In this document: piece after piece, positions 1 through 8,483 of the stretch
How positions within the stretch are numbered: position 1 is the first letter of the stretch
Layout: the number at the start of each line of letters is the position of its first letter
NCBI GenBank assembly: GCA_029245725.1
Contig: JAQWOT010000343.1
Coordinates: forward strand, 1-58,144
From: SAR324 cluster bacterium
Lineage (GTDB): Bacteria; SAR324; NAC60-12
Direction: 5' to 3'
DNA length: 58,144 bases
Translations under genes and position numbers: made by a program
Notes under the pieces: model-generated
Seen by the model: the letters and a program-made list of their open reading frames with translations, nothing else
What the model was told of the DNA's origin: nothing
The model's database searches: none

Positions 1-646
1 GTGATCAACCAGCTGTTGCCTATGAATTCCACGGAGCTTGGGGAGACTAAGAATTCACCAGCACTATAAAATCTTGTTTTTTCACCCTCAGCCGCATAAA
101 AGCTGGAGTTATTCTTAATCTATCTTCCTTTCAGCTTGCACCAAATAGCCCTCAGTGTTTTCTCAATTAAATTTCTAAAACTAGAACTGAGACTTGAAAA
201 TCTAAATGCTCGTATATTGAATGGATTGTTCTGGATTCAGAATTGCTTAGAAATTGAGAAATAAAAGTGTCTTTCAAAGATTTCAGCGGGGGGCTAATTT
301 ATGGTTGTTTGGTTAATTCTACTTGGTGGAGCCTTCACCATTTTGATTTTATTCAGACAAAGAAGGGTGGAAAGCGAAGCTTTAGAGATTCCTTCCGCGA
401 TGATCATGCTCTTTCATCCAACGAAAGGGGAAGGAGACCTGACTCTCTGTGGGGCAGTGATTTTATATTCCTTTTCGAGGGTAGTTCTGGAATTGTTCGA
501 AATTGTGAGAAACGTATTCTAGTTGAGAGATTCTGCAGAAGACACCTCTGAAAACTTGATTAAAACCCTATCTATATTCCAGTCAAATATTTAGGCCAAT
601 AAAGTCTACCGTTCAGCAAGATTCTCCTGTTTCGCAAATTATTCAG
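1..646. other. Gene-poor stretch at the window edge
   Basis: No gene is convincing here. On the plus strand, frame 3 is open from the edge to a TAA at 48-50 and reads DQPAVAYEFHGAWGD, which could be the last residues of a gene entering from the left. Frame 1 is also open to 69, so this is weak. The rest is AT-rich with scattered stops, apart from one small hydrophobic ORF listed separately. I see no tRNA or repeat. Confidence 0.4.
301..522 (+). CDS. Possible small membrane protein, doubtful
   Basis: This 73-codon ORF starts with a hydrophobic segment (WLILLGGAFTILILF) followed by RQRR, the look of a single membrane anchor. A second semi-hydrophobic stretch lies near residues 48-65. A G-rich tract (about 289-294) sits upstream of the ATG and could act as a ribosome binding site. 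A longer overlapping ORF in another frame (267-551) makes chance a serious alternative. I recognise no family, and neighbouring genes give no support. Confidence 0.2.
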   Translation: MVVWLILLGGAFTILILFRQRRVESEALEIPSAMIMLFHPTKGEGDLTLCGAVILYSFSRVVLELFEIVRNVF

Positions 647-2314
647 CTATCCACTTGAACGAAGATCAGCAATAGTCTTCCTTGGGGTGATTGCCTCGAC
701 ACTGACAATTAATTCAAGCAGAGCACCAGTTTCTGACTCAGATGCCTTTTCGAAGGCCTCTGCAAAATCCTCCGTTTTTCTTACACAAAAACCCTTCATT
801 CCAAAAGCTTCAGCAACGGCAGCAAAATCGGGATTGTGCAGATTCGTTCCAGAAACTCTACCAGGATACTTCTTCTCCTGGTGCATCCGAATGGTGCCAT
901 AAGCTCCATTATTTAAGACTAAAATCACCATTCTAGCGCCATGCTGAACAGCTGTGCCGAGTTCAGCCAATCCCATTTGTAGATCTCCATCACCGGCAAA
1001 ACAAACAACCTGCCGATCAGGATAGGCCAGTGCCGCAGCGATTGCTGCTGGCAGCCCATAGCCCATAGCCCCACTTTGTGGAGCCAGCAACCTATGTCTT
1101 GGGCCAAAGCAAAAGTGTTTATTTGGCCAAAATGCGAAATTTCCTGCCCCGTTGGTCAAGATGGCATCCTTCTCCAGCCGATCTTGCAGGAACTTCATCA
1201 CTGCTGACATGTCCACAGGGCTGTTTTGTGGAGGAGCTATCAAGGATGAAAGATAGTCAGAATGGCCCTTAGCCATCCACGAGGTTCTCTGGTGAAGATT
1301 TTTACCGCTAATTTCCAAGCTCTCAAGAAACTGCGAAAGCTGGTTTGGGTTTGCATGAAAACTAATACGTGGTTGAAATATTTTGCCGATTTCTTTGTCC
1401 GAAGCGTGAACATGAATCAATTTTTGACGAGGATAGGGTACTTCCAAGAGCGACCAGGACTGAGTAGCGGCCTCACCCAGGCGGGCATTGATAGCCAATA
1501 TCACATCTGAATTTTTGATCATTTCAGCGAGATGGGCTGCCATCCCAACACCGGCGTCTCCAACGTACACAGGGCTATTGTTGTCAATGAGGTCGTGATA
1601 GCGAAAAATTGCTGAAACAGGAAAATTATGAAGCTCTGCAAACTTCTGCAAAGCGGCTTTGCCCACTCCCTTCCAGCCTCCTCCCCCGATGAGGATCAGA
1701 GGTCGCTCCGCCCCGTTCAGAATCCCTGTAAGCGCTTCAGCTTGAGAAAGATCAACCCCAGCCTCAGCTACTTCAAGTGGTTGACAAGGTTCGACAGAAG
1801 TTTGAGTGGTCAACATGTCTTCGGGTAATCCAATCACTACTGGTCCTGGCCGACCCGACAAGGCAAGTCGCCATGCACGGCTAACGAACTCTGGAATGCG
1901 CGCAGCGTTGTCAATCTCAGTAGCCCATTTGGCCAAAGGCCCAAAGAAAGCACGATAATCAACTTCCTGAAAAGCCTCTCGGTCTTTATGATCAACACCA
2001 ACCTGTCCTACGAAAAGAATCATCGGAGAGCTGTCTTGATGAGCAGAATGAACACCGATTGAGCCATTGGCCGCTCCAGGACCCCGAGTTACAAAACAGA
2101 TTCCTGGCATACCAGTCAGCTTACCCCATGCACATGCTGCAAAACTGGCGGCCCCTTCCTGTCGACAGAGGGTGAACTGAATGTCAGCATCATGAAGAGC
2201 ATCCAATACCGCCAGGTAGGATTCCCCCGGGACACCAAAGCTATTTTTTACACCAAGATTTTGTAGACACTGGACAAGGAGCTGAGCACCAGTAAGCCCT
2301 TCATTTTTCTCCAT
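647..2314 (-). CDS. Thiamine pyrophosphate enzyme, acetolactate synthase large-subunit-like
   Basis: A 555-residue protein with the three-domain layout of the IlvB/oxalyl-CoA decarboxylase/benzoylformate decarboxylase superfamily: an N-terminal Pyr domain, a central domain and a C-terminal PP domain. The glutamate that activates the thiazolium is present at E53 (CRQEGAAS). The ThDP/Mg site is GDGDLQM followed about 25 residues later by NN, near residues 435-465. E53 argues against glyoxylate carboligase, which lacks this glutamate. No IlvN-type small subunit or other branched-chain gene is nearby, so a catabolic decarboxylase or ligase role is as likely as acetolactate synthesis. The ATG follows GGTGAG. 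It is divergent from the glutathione S-transferase gene. The substrate cannot be read from sequence. Confidence 0.88.
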   Translation of the reverse strand: MEKNEGLTGAQLLVQCLQNLGVKNSFGVPGESYLAVLDALHDADIQFTLCRQEGAASFAACAWGKLTGMPGICFVTRGPGAANGSIGVHSAHQDSSPMILFVGQVGVDHKDREAFQEVDYRAFFGPLAKWATEIDNAARIPEFVSRAWRLALSGRPGPVVIGLPEDMLTTQTSVEPCQPLEVAEAGVDLSQAEALTGILNGAERPLILIGGGGWKGVGKAALQKFAELHNFPVSAIFRYHDLIDNNSPVYVGDAGVGMAAHLAEMIKNSDVILAINARLGEAATQSWSLLEVPYPRQKLIHVHASDKEIGKIFQPRISFHANPNQLSQFLESLEISGKNLHQRTSWMAKGHSDYLSSLIAPPQNSPVDMSAVMKFLQDRLEKDAILTNGAGNFAFWPNKHFCFGPRHRLLAPQSGAMGYGLPAAIAAALAYPDRQVVCFAGDGDLQMGLAELGTAVQHGARMVILVLNNGAYGTIRMHQEKKYPGRVSGTNLHNPDFAAVAEAFGMKGFCVRKTEDFAEAFEKASESETGALLELIVSVEAITPRKTIADLRSSG

Positions 2315-2553
2315 TACTCACCCAAAAGAAATACTGATTTTATTAATCTATTTATCTTTTTGATTTTCACTTAAACCAATCTTTTCATTCAGCAAAATTC
2401 TTTGCTTAGAAGATCTACCTTTGAACTGAGCTGAATCTTCCATAAATTCCTCAATCACTCTCTTGACGAATGAAAGGCGAAGAGTAATATCCATCCGGTG
2501 TTTCATCAAGTTTCGTCTCTCGATTACTTCATCATATTGGAAAGTTACATAGT
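2315..2553. promoter_or_regulatory. Divergent promoter region
   Basis: This 239-base AT-rich spacer separates the minus-strand TPP enzyme from the plus-strand glutathione S-transferase, so both promoters must lie here unless transcripts read in from elsewhere. I found no convincing operator palindrome or well-spaced -35/-10 pair by eye. Confidence 0.4.
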
Positions 2554-3219
2554 ATGCAGTTGAGATTTATTTATACAAACATGCCGTTTTGGAGAGCTGA
2601 AGTTGGCAGAATCAGCCTCTTTATTGGAGACGTGGAATTCGAGGATTTACGAATCGGTCGAGAAGAGTTCCTCCGGGCAAAGGAGTCCGGAAAATTAGAT
2701 GATGGCACTGTCATGCCTTTCCATCAGATGCCAGTTCTTGAAGTGGACGGAAAATCAATTGCCCAAACAGGTGGCATCGCAAGATTTTGTGGAAAATTAT
2801 CAGGACTTTACCCAACGGATGATCACCTCAAGGCCGCGCAAATCGATCAGTTTATCGATTTTGCTACTGATCTCAACACAATGGTTTCCAGTACGAACCA
2901 AATTAAGGATGAAGACCAAAAATTGGCTGCACGGTTAGAATTGGCAAACGGTCCCCTGAAAAGGAAATTAGGAATGTTAGAGCGTTTGATTCCAGAGGGA
3001 TCAGATTGGATTGTTCCTCCTTCGATCAGCACAGCCGATATTGCAATTTGGCGAGTTCTAGGATGGTTTACCTCTGGCTTATTGGATGGAATACCCAAAG
3101 ACCTACTTGCAGACTTTCCAAAAATCAGACGAGCCTGTTTAGCCGTCGATCAACACCCTAAAGTACAGGAATGGATCGGTCGAACCTACCCTGAAAATTA
3201 TGTAAGAGGCACTTACTGA
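2554..3219 (+). CDS. Glutathione S-transferase, sigma-like
   Basis: A 221-residue cytosolic GST. The N-terminal thioredoxin-like domain (about 1-80) carries the catalytic tyrosine position at Y7 (FIYTNMPFWRAE), the cis-proline motif in MPVLEVDG (about 59-66) and the glutathione gamma-glutamyl-binding segment AQTGGIARF. The C-terminal part is the all-helical domain with the usual DxA-type motif (STADIAIW). These features match sigma/alpha-type enzymes that conjugate or isomerise electrophiles with glutathione. GGAAAG lies 9 bases before the ATG. It is followed closely by a small ORF and the Gfo/Idh oxidoreductase on the same strand, so the three could be co-transcribed. The substrate is unknown. 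Confidence 0.88.
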   Translation: MQLRFIYTNMPFWRAEVGRISLFIGDVEFEDLRIGREEFLRAKESGKLDDGTVMPFHQMPVLEVDGKSIAQTGGIARFCGKLSGLYPTDDHLKAAQIDQFIDFATDLNTMVSSTNQIKDEDQKLAARLELANGPLKRKLGMLERLIPEGSDWIVPPSISTADIAIWRVLGWFTSGLLDGIPKDLLADFPKIRRACLAVDQHPKVQEWIGRTYPENYVRGTY

Positions 3220-3232
3220 CTAGGTGGAAGCA

Positions 3233-3364
3233 ATGATTGTTTCTCTTGAGCCACTGAATAAAGATCCTCGCTGGCAGGATGCTCCACCAAACACGATGCT
3301 TGTACTAGATTGTAGGAAGGCACCCATGCAGATTTCCATGAATATGGATGGAAGCCTGGAATGA
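3233..3364 (+). CDS. Possible 43-residue small protein
   Basis: A short ORF begins MIVSLEPLNKDPRWQDAPPN and ends DGSLE before a TGA. It lies wholly between the glutathione S-transferase stop and the oxidoreductase start. It has a good ribosome binding site (AGGTGGAAG at 3222-3230, just ahead of the ATG), which is the main reason to list it. The composition is hydrophilic with no membrane segment, and there is one Cys. I recognise no family. It might instead be a leader peptide or a remnant. Confidence 0.35.
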   Translation: MIVSLEPLNKDPRWQDAPPNTMLVLDCRKAPMQISMNMDGSLE

Positions 3365-3389
3365 CCAGAATAGTTCAAAGGAGTAAGCC

Positions 3390-4487
3390 ATGAGTTCAAA
3401 GATGATTCGAGTAGCCCTGATCGGGGTGGGTGGTGTCTGTGCACAAGTCCACTATCCTAGTTTTTCTCGGATCCCTGGAGTTAAAATTGTAGGGATTTGT
3501 GATCCAGATGCTTCGCTGCGAGAGAAACGGAGCAAGGAATGGAGAGTAGAGGCTTGCTTTAACGATGTTGATGACCTGCTAAGGGAAATACAACCGGAAG
3601 CAGTAGTGATCGCCACCCCAAACTGCACTCACAAATCGCTGATTTTGAAAGCTTTCGAAGCTGGGTCACATGTGCTTTGTGAGAAACCACTGGGAATGAA
3701 TCTTCAGGAGACCAAAGAAATTCTGGCCGCTGCCCAGAAAACAAAACTTTGGAACATGACAGCTTTCACCTATCGATTTGTTCCTGCGATGAACTACATC
3801 CGTTATTTGGTTCACACCGGAGCATTGGGAGAGATTCGTCATGCGAGGTTTCAACGTTTACAGGACTGGGGCGAACAAGCGATTGGCTGGCGCCAGTATT
3901 ATGACCAGGCTGGTTCCGGTGAATTGGGAGATATGGGCATTCACCGGATTGATTTTGCGGAAGATCTGCTGGGTCCCATCGCTTCCTTGTGCGCCCACAC
4001 AAAACAATGGGCAACTCGTGATCTCACGAAAAGTGGAGAGCCTTGTCCACCCCAGGATGTGGAGGATTGGGTTGCCTGGATCGCCCAATTTGAAAATGGC
4101 ACAACGGGTGTTTTTGAAATGGGAAAGCTCACCAAAGGCTTTGGTCCAAGAGGTGATCACGATCAGGCTGAGTTGAACGGTACAAAGGCATCTGCAGTTT
4201 ATCAGCTACATAATCCCTACCAAATCCTTTTCGGTAATCGTGGAAAATCCTACCAAATTCAACCAGTTCCAGCAGAATTTTTAAAGCGTTCTGATTCACC
4301 AAGAGATCCTAATGATGGGGATCCTCTGATTCGATTTAGATATGATCAAGCTTGGGAATTTATTAGTGCAATTCGAGAGGGTAGGGAGTGCACACCATCC
4401 TTCTATCACGGGATGCGTGCCCAGGCTGTGGCGGATGCCATCTTAGAAGCTGCAGAATCTAGAAAATGGATTGATGTTAAAGTTTAA
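3390..4487 (+). CDS. Gfo/Idh/MocA-family NAD(P)-dependent oxidoreductase
   Basis: A 365-residue two-domain dehydrogenase. The Rossmann motif GVGGVCAQVHYPSF lies at about residues 12-25, an acidic residue closing the second strand (CDPD, 37-40) suggests NAD preference, and the family signature EKP is at 98-100 with K99 the expected catalytic lysine. The motif GELGDMGIHRID (about 178-189) supplies the substrate-binding Asp/His pair. Members oxidise or reduce cyclic polyols and sugars such as inositol and glucose-fructose derivatives; nothing here fixes the substrate. The start is supported by AAAGGAG six bases upstream. It may be co-transcribed with the upstream GST. The gene is full length. 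Confidence 0.9.
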   Translation: MSSKMIRVALIGVGGVCAQVHYPSFSRIPGVKIVGICDPDASLREKRSKEWRVEACFNDVDDLLREIQPEAVVIATPNCTHKSLILKAFEAGSHVLCEKPLGMNLQETKEILAAAQKTKLWNMTAFTYRFVPAMNYIRYLVHTGALGEIRHARFQRLQDWGEQAIGWRQYYDQAGSGELGDMGIHRIDFAEDLLGPIASLCAHTKQWATRDLTKSGEPCPPQDVEDWVAWIAQFENGTTGVFEMGKLTKGFGPRGDHDQAELNGTKASAVYQLHNPYQILFGNRGKSYQIQPVPAEFLKRSDSPRDPNDGDPLIRFRYDQAWEFISAIREGRECTPSFYHGMRAQAVADAILEAAESRKWIDVKV

Positions 4488-4591
4488 ACAATTAAAATAA
4501 TTTAATTAATTTAATTTTATGATTTAATATATTATAAATGAATCATTCACTTTACCAGCAACCATTGTCTAGTCTTTTTTATCTCAGGCAC
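4488..4591. other. AT-rich convergent spacer
   Basis: This spacer between two convergent stops is nearly pure A/T around 4494-4540, with imperfect self-complementary runs such as AATTTAATTAATTTAATT. It may act as a weak two-way terminator. No GC-rich stem followed by a T-run is visible. Confidence 0.25.
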
Positions 4592-5482
4592 CTAACCAGG
4601 CATCTCTTCTAGCGACGAAGTAACCCCCTTGATGGTGGTGCGTCTCATATCACGTTCTTCTTTGTTGTCATAGCCCATCGCACGATGCATCGTGGCTTGG
4701 TTATCCCAAATCACCAGGTCATTGACTTTCCACTTATGTCGATAAACGAATTCTCGCTGGGTCGCATGCTCTGCCAATCGCTTGAGAAAGATCCGAGATT
4801 CGGGAACTGTCCAACCCTCGATCATGCCTGCATGTGCAGAAAGATATAGGGAAATGTTCTTGGTCCTAGGGTGCCTTCGAACGAGGGCCTGCCTGACTGG
4901 AACCATTGCTTCCTGCTGATCTTCCCGGAACTCTGTAAAACCCAGTTCACCTCTTGAATATAGCTGACTGTGGCGAGTTACCTGGCCAAGGCATTTCTGC
5001 TGAGTTTTTTCATCTAATGCATTCCAGGCAGCTCTCATGTCTGCAAACTCTGTATCCCCTTCAGTAGCCGGAATGATCTTGGCCGAAAGGATTGAATATT
5101 GTGCCGGAATCGCCTTAAAAGAACTGTCTGAATGCCAAAGCATATTTCCAAGGGAAAACAGCCTCTTTGGATCAGCAGCCTCCATTTTTCCACCAGTACG
5201 ATCTATATTGGAAATATCGTTTAATTCCATTTGCAATCGCCGGTCATCTTGCTTCATGTAATCGCCAGTAGCCAACTCCAAATCACCGAAGTATCGACTG
5301 AATCGAATGTGCTGCTCATCTGCCAAAACTTGATTTGGAAAAACTAGCACTGCAAACGTATCCAAAGCGTTTAAGAGAGCTTCGACGTTCTCAGAAGTCA
5401 GAGGTTTCGCCAATGAAACGCCTTCTACCTTGGCAACAAAATCTGATAATTTTGGATTGAGTGGTGTGACTTCCAGAGACAT
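4592..5482 (-). CDS. TauD/TfdA-family Fe(II)/2-oxoglutarate dioxygenase
   Basis: A 296-residue non-haem iron dioxygenase. The metal-binding facial triad is visible as H117 and D119 (MLWHSDSSF) and H266 (NQATMHRA), and the 2-oxoglutarate carboxylate arginine is R280 or R281 (DMRRTTIKG). Family members hydroxylate taurine, 2,4-D, sulfate esters or similar carboxylated or sulfonated compounds, releasing succinate and CO2. It starts 8 bases after the stop of the TRAP permease DctM, so it is the last gene of that operon and probably acts on the imported organic acid. The ribosome binding site is weak, consistent with coupling to dctM. The closest style is TfdA-like, but the substrate is inferred only by context. 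Confidence 0.9.
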   Translation of the reverse strand: MSLEVTPLNPKLSDFVAKVEGVSLAKPLTSENVEALLNALDTFAVLVFPNQVLADEQHIRFSRYFGDLELATGDYMKQDDRRLQMELNDISNIDRTGGKMEAADPKRLFSLGNMLWHSDSSFKAIPAQYSILSAKIIPATEGDTEFADMRAAWNALDEKTQQKCLGQVTRHSQLYSRGELGFTEFREDQQEAMVPVRQALVRRHPRTKNISLYLSAHAGMIEGWTVPESRIFLKRLAEHATQREFVYRHKWKVNDLVIWDNQATMHRAMGYDNKEERDMRRTTIKGVTSSLEEMPG

Positions 5483-5490
5483 TTTCTAAT

Positions 5491-6792
5491 TTACATAAAA
5501 CGAGGCATCAACAATCTGGGCAGATACAAGATGAGGTCAGGCAGTAGAATTATTACTAATAGAATTAGTAACATTGGGATCAAAATAAAACACACATGCT
5601 GTAAGGCGTCAATGATTTTGATCTCACCAATCGAGCAGGAAATCATCAGGCAAAGTCCGTAAGGAGGTGAGACCAAACCAAAAGCAAGAGAGACAACGCC
5701 AATGATAGCGAAGTGAATGTCATGGATTCCAGCGTATTGAGCTAAGGGGAGTAGAACGGTTCCAAGAATGATGATTGCTGGAATGGCGTCGATGAACATA
5801 CCAATGAACAGAAAAGCCCCCGCGATGATCAAACCAGTACTGAGCGGTCCCACACCAAAAGGTTTCAAGAATTCTACGATGGCCAAGGGCACTTTGTAAT
5901 ACGCTAGCAGCCAGCCAAATGCTGACGCAGTTCCTACGCAGAACAATGAAACTGCGGAGAAGCGGCCAGCTTCATAAAATGCTTTGACGACTTTGCTGAG
6001 GTTTAAAGTACGGTAGCCAATCACTCCTAGTAAAAGGGAATAAACGACAGCTACAGCCGAAGCTTCAGTAGGAGTAAAGATTCCGCCCACGATTCCTCCG
6101 ACGATGATAACAGGCGTCATCAATGGGGGAATTGCCTGGATTAGGGCGACAAAGAGTTCTTTGAGGTTTGATCGTTGGGTCGTCTCATAATTATTTGACT
6201 TGGCATAAATATATACAGCTAACATTTGTGAGGCAGCAATCAAAACTCCGGGAACCACCCCAGCCAGGAAGAGTCCTCCAATTGAAACTGACATCAATCC
6301 CCCCCAGACCACCATCATGATGCTAGGAGGAATGATCACACCCATCACCGACGAACAAGCTGTGATTGCCACTGAAAAGGAAGTGGAGAAACCCTGTTTT
6401 TTCATTTGTGGGATCAGTAGGGAACCGATCCCTGCAGCATCTGCTGTTGAAGAACCTGAGATACCCGCAAAGAGCATACTGACAACAACATTTACGTGTC
6501 CCAGACCGCCTGTCAAATGCCCCACGAGGGCTCTCGAAAAACGAATCAGGCGATCCGTGATCCCCGAGGCATTCATCAAGTTAGCAGCAAGTAAAAAGAA
6601 GGGGACCGCCAGCAAAATGAAAGCGTTATAGGATTTGAACATTTCGTTCATCAACACGATTGGCGTCAAGCGATCCGAAAGCAGCAACACTGGTGCACAC
6701 GCAAGCCCCAACGCAAAGGCCACTGGCACCCTCAATATGATGAGAACGATAAATGTGGGGAAAAGGATTGCTGAAACTTCTCCCGCAGTCAT
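5491..6792 (-). CDS. dctM: TRAP transporter large permease subunit
   Basis: A 433-residue, very hydrophobic protein with about 12 membrane segments and the DctM-type motifs GLACAPVLLLSDRL near the start, MNASGITDRLIRFSRALVG, and HVNVVVSMLFAGISGSSTADAAGIGS. It forms the cation-driven channel of the tripartite ATP-independent periplasmic transporter. Its start overlaps the end of dctQ by ATGA, showing translational coupling. Length is normal for the separate, non-fused DctM form. Downstream is the TauD-type dioxygenase. Confidence 0.95.
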   Translation of the reverse strand: MTAGEVSAILFPTFIVLIILRVPVAFALGLACAPVLLLSDRLTPIVLMNEMFKSYNAFILLAVPFFLLAANLMNASGITDRLIRFSRALVGHLTGGLGHVNVVVSMLFAGISGSSTADAAGIGSLLIPQMKKQGFSTSFSVAITACSSVMGVIIPPSIMMVVWGGLMSVSIGGLFLAGVVPGVLIAASQMLAVYIYAKSNNYETTQRSNLKELFVALIQAIPPLMTPVIIVGGIVGGIFTPTEASAVAVVYSLLLGVIGYRTLNLSKVVKAFYEAGRFSAVSLFCVGTASAFGWLLAYYKVPLAIVEFLKPFGVGPLSTGLIIAGAFLFIGMFIDAIPAIIILGTVLLPLAQYAGIHDIHFAIIGVVSLAFGLVSPPYGLCLMISCSIGEIKIIDALQHVCFILIPMLLILLVIILLPDLILYLPRLLMPRFM

Positions 6793-7262
6793 TTTGAACT
6801 TTTCAAGGTTTTCAGGTTATTGATGAATTTTTCGATCAAAAAGAAGAACCATGTTGCCCCTGCCAAAGGCCAGGCCCCGTAGATATAGATCATGGGTAAT
6901 CCAGACATCTCGGACTGTTGCATCAATCCAAACTGTACCAGTGGCCAACCCCAAATGATGAAGATGACAGCAACACAAGTCATCATGAAATCTGGTATCA
7001 ATTCCCAAATTACCTTACCGCGTTGTGTCTTCGGCTCAGCTATCAAATCTACGATAAAATGGGACTTGTCACGAACAGCGACCATGGAGCCAACGAGGAT
7101 GATCCAGATGAAACAGAATCGGGCCATCTCCTCAGTCCAGATGTACCTTGGAATCAAACCCGTGTAGCGGGAGAGCATCTGCATTGAAACTGGAAGTAAC
7201 AGCAGAAACATCAAGGCTGTGAGCAGGCCTCTGAGAAACCTGTGATAAAACTCAAAAATCAT
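6789..7262 (-). CDS. dctQ: TRAP transporter small permease subunit
   Basis: A 157-residue protein with four predicted membrane segments. It carries the family features YIWTEEMARFCFIWIILVGS and AVRDKSHFIVD in the first half. It partners DctM in the inner membrane. The gene sits between dctP and dctM in the canonical order and overlaps dctM by 4 bases. A stem-loop lies between dctP and this gene (see 7275-7308). Confidence 0.93.
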   Translation of the reverse strand: MIFEFYHRFLRGLLTALMFLLLLPVSMQMLSRYTGLIPRYIWTEEMARFCFIWIILVGSMVAVRDKSHFIVDLIAEPKTQRGKVIWELIPDFMMTCVAVIFIIWGWPLVQFGLMQQSEMSGLPMIYIYGAWPLAGATWFFFLIEKFINNLKTLKSSK

Positions 7263-7274
7263 GGTCTTGAGTCA

Positions 7275-7308
7275 TTTGAAGGGAGCCTATTCGGCCCCCT
7301 ATTTCAAA
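7275..7308 (-). promoter_or_regulatory. Stem-loop between dctP and dctQ
   Basis: The arms GGGAGCC (7281-7287) and GGCCCCC (7293-7299) pair over 7 bp with one G-U and a 5-base loop. Outer arms TTTGAA (7275-7280) and TTCAAA (7303-7308) extend the stem past a 3-base bulge. On the transcribed minus strand no U-run follows, so it is more likely an mRNA 3'-end stabiliser or partial terminator for dctP than a full terminator. Confidence 0.6.
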
Positions 7309-7314
7309 ATTAGG

Positions 7315-8349
7315 TTACTTTATGGCTTGGATAGCTTTGTAGAGATCAGCAGCATCATTATCTGCAAAGAACTCTTCAAGAACAGGCATCGCAGCATCAA
7401 TCAACTTCTGACGTTCGGTAAAGTTGACCGTCTTCAATTTGCCCTCAGACTCAAGCTTGGTCAAAATTCCTTGCCCCTCGGTCATTTCAACTACACGACC
7501 GTAGGCACCAGCATCTTTTCCAGCCTGAATGATTGCTGCCTGTAAATCTTCGGGAAGGCTTCGGAGAGTCTTGCCACTGACGGCCAGCGGTCGCACGGTA
7601 ATGGAGTGTGCTGTGAGGGAGATATTTGGTCCAACCTCGTAGAACTTCATCTGCTGAATCCCTGCGGCTTCATTCTCCGCGGCATCAATCACACCAGTCT
7701 GAATTGCATTGTAGACTTCAGAGTAAGCGATTACGGATGGAGCCATCCCAAAAGCATTGAACAATTGGGTTTGAATCGGAGCACCCATCACACGAATCGG
7801 CACATCACTGATCTCTGACATGTTACTAACTGGCTTGTTGACGATCAGGTGCCGAATTCCACCTCCACCATAGCCAATAATTTTGATGTCAGCGCGCTTG
7901 TAAATATCTTCTTCAATCGGTCCAAACACACCGCTTGTCAGTACCTTGCTCCAGTGAGCTGGATCTCTGAAAAGCATTGGTGGATCCATCAGAGTTGCCA
8001 TCTGGGAAAAGGTTGACATGTGGGAAGGAGAGGCGACAGCGTAGTCAACCGAGATTCCCTGGTTCATGTAGGCGACATAATCTTTCTCCAGTCCTAATTC
8101 ACTGTTCAGGTGCATCACAAATTCAAGCTCATCGGGGCCATTATAATACATTTTGGTGAGTTCCTCGAAGCGTCGCATCAAGCGAGTGTAGGAGTGTGTC
8201 TCATCAAACTGGCTGGCACCGTGCAGTGTGATTTTCTTAGCGTAGACCGTGGTGGTTGCCCCAACAAAAACCATGCTCGTGGCGAGTCCGATTCCAATCA
8301 TCTTTGACAGAATCGATTTGGCTGTTTTTGAAATCATCCACGTTTTCAT
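7315..8349 (-). CDS. dctP: TRAP transporter solute-binding protein
   Basis: A 344-residue periplasmic binding protein of the DctP family. The N-terminus has a basic stretch and a hydrophobic core ending near VYAKK, a Sec signal peptide. The mature part shows the family's central carboxylate-binding region (GGGIRHLIVNKPV and PIRVMGAPIQTQLFNAFG). I chose the ATG at 8349 rather than 8361 because GGAGAG lies directly ahead of it and would be inside the longer reading. It is the first TRAP gene, preceded by the dehydrogenase gene 8484-9380. The ligand is presumably an organic acid handled by the neighbouring dehydrogenase and dioxygenase. Confidence 0.93.
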   Translation of the reverse strand: MKTWMISKTAKSILSKMIGIGLATSMVFVGATTTVYAKKITLHGASQFDETHSYTRLMRRFEELTKMYYNGPDELEFVMHLNSELGLEKDYVAYMNQGISVDYAVASPSHMSTFSQMATLMDPPMLFRDPAHWSKVLTSGVFGPIEEDIYKRADIKIIGYGGGGIRHLIVNKPVSNMSEISDVPIRVMGAPIQTQLFNAFGMAPSVIAYSEVYNAIQTGVIDAAENEAAGIQQMKFYEVGPNISLTAHSITVRPLAVSGKTLRSLPEDLQAAIIQAGKDAGAYGRVVEMTEGQGILTKLESEGKLKTVNFTERQKLIDAAMPVLEEFFADNDAADLYKAIQAIK

Positions 8350-8483
8350 GTTTCTCTCCATAGCAAGTTGACATTGAGTATCTTCAATGATGCGAAGTAC
8401 GCGCGGAGAATATTCCTTTAAGAATTTGATAGCAAGGTATATTAAACTCTGCTTGCATTATTTTGCCGAACATTGCCTGATTG

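Noticed and set aside
267-551. 94-codon ORF at the left edge
   Set aside because: It overlaps a better small hydrophobic ORF, has low-complexity charged composition without domain features and no clear ribosome binding site.
4494-4540. AT-rich tract as a replication origin or integration site
   Set aside because: No DnaA boxes, iterons, tRNA or integrase are nearby; it looks like an ordinary convergent spacer.
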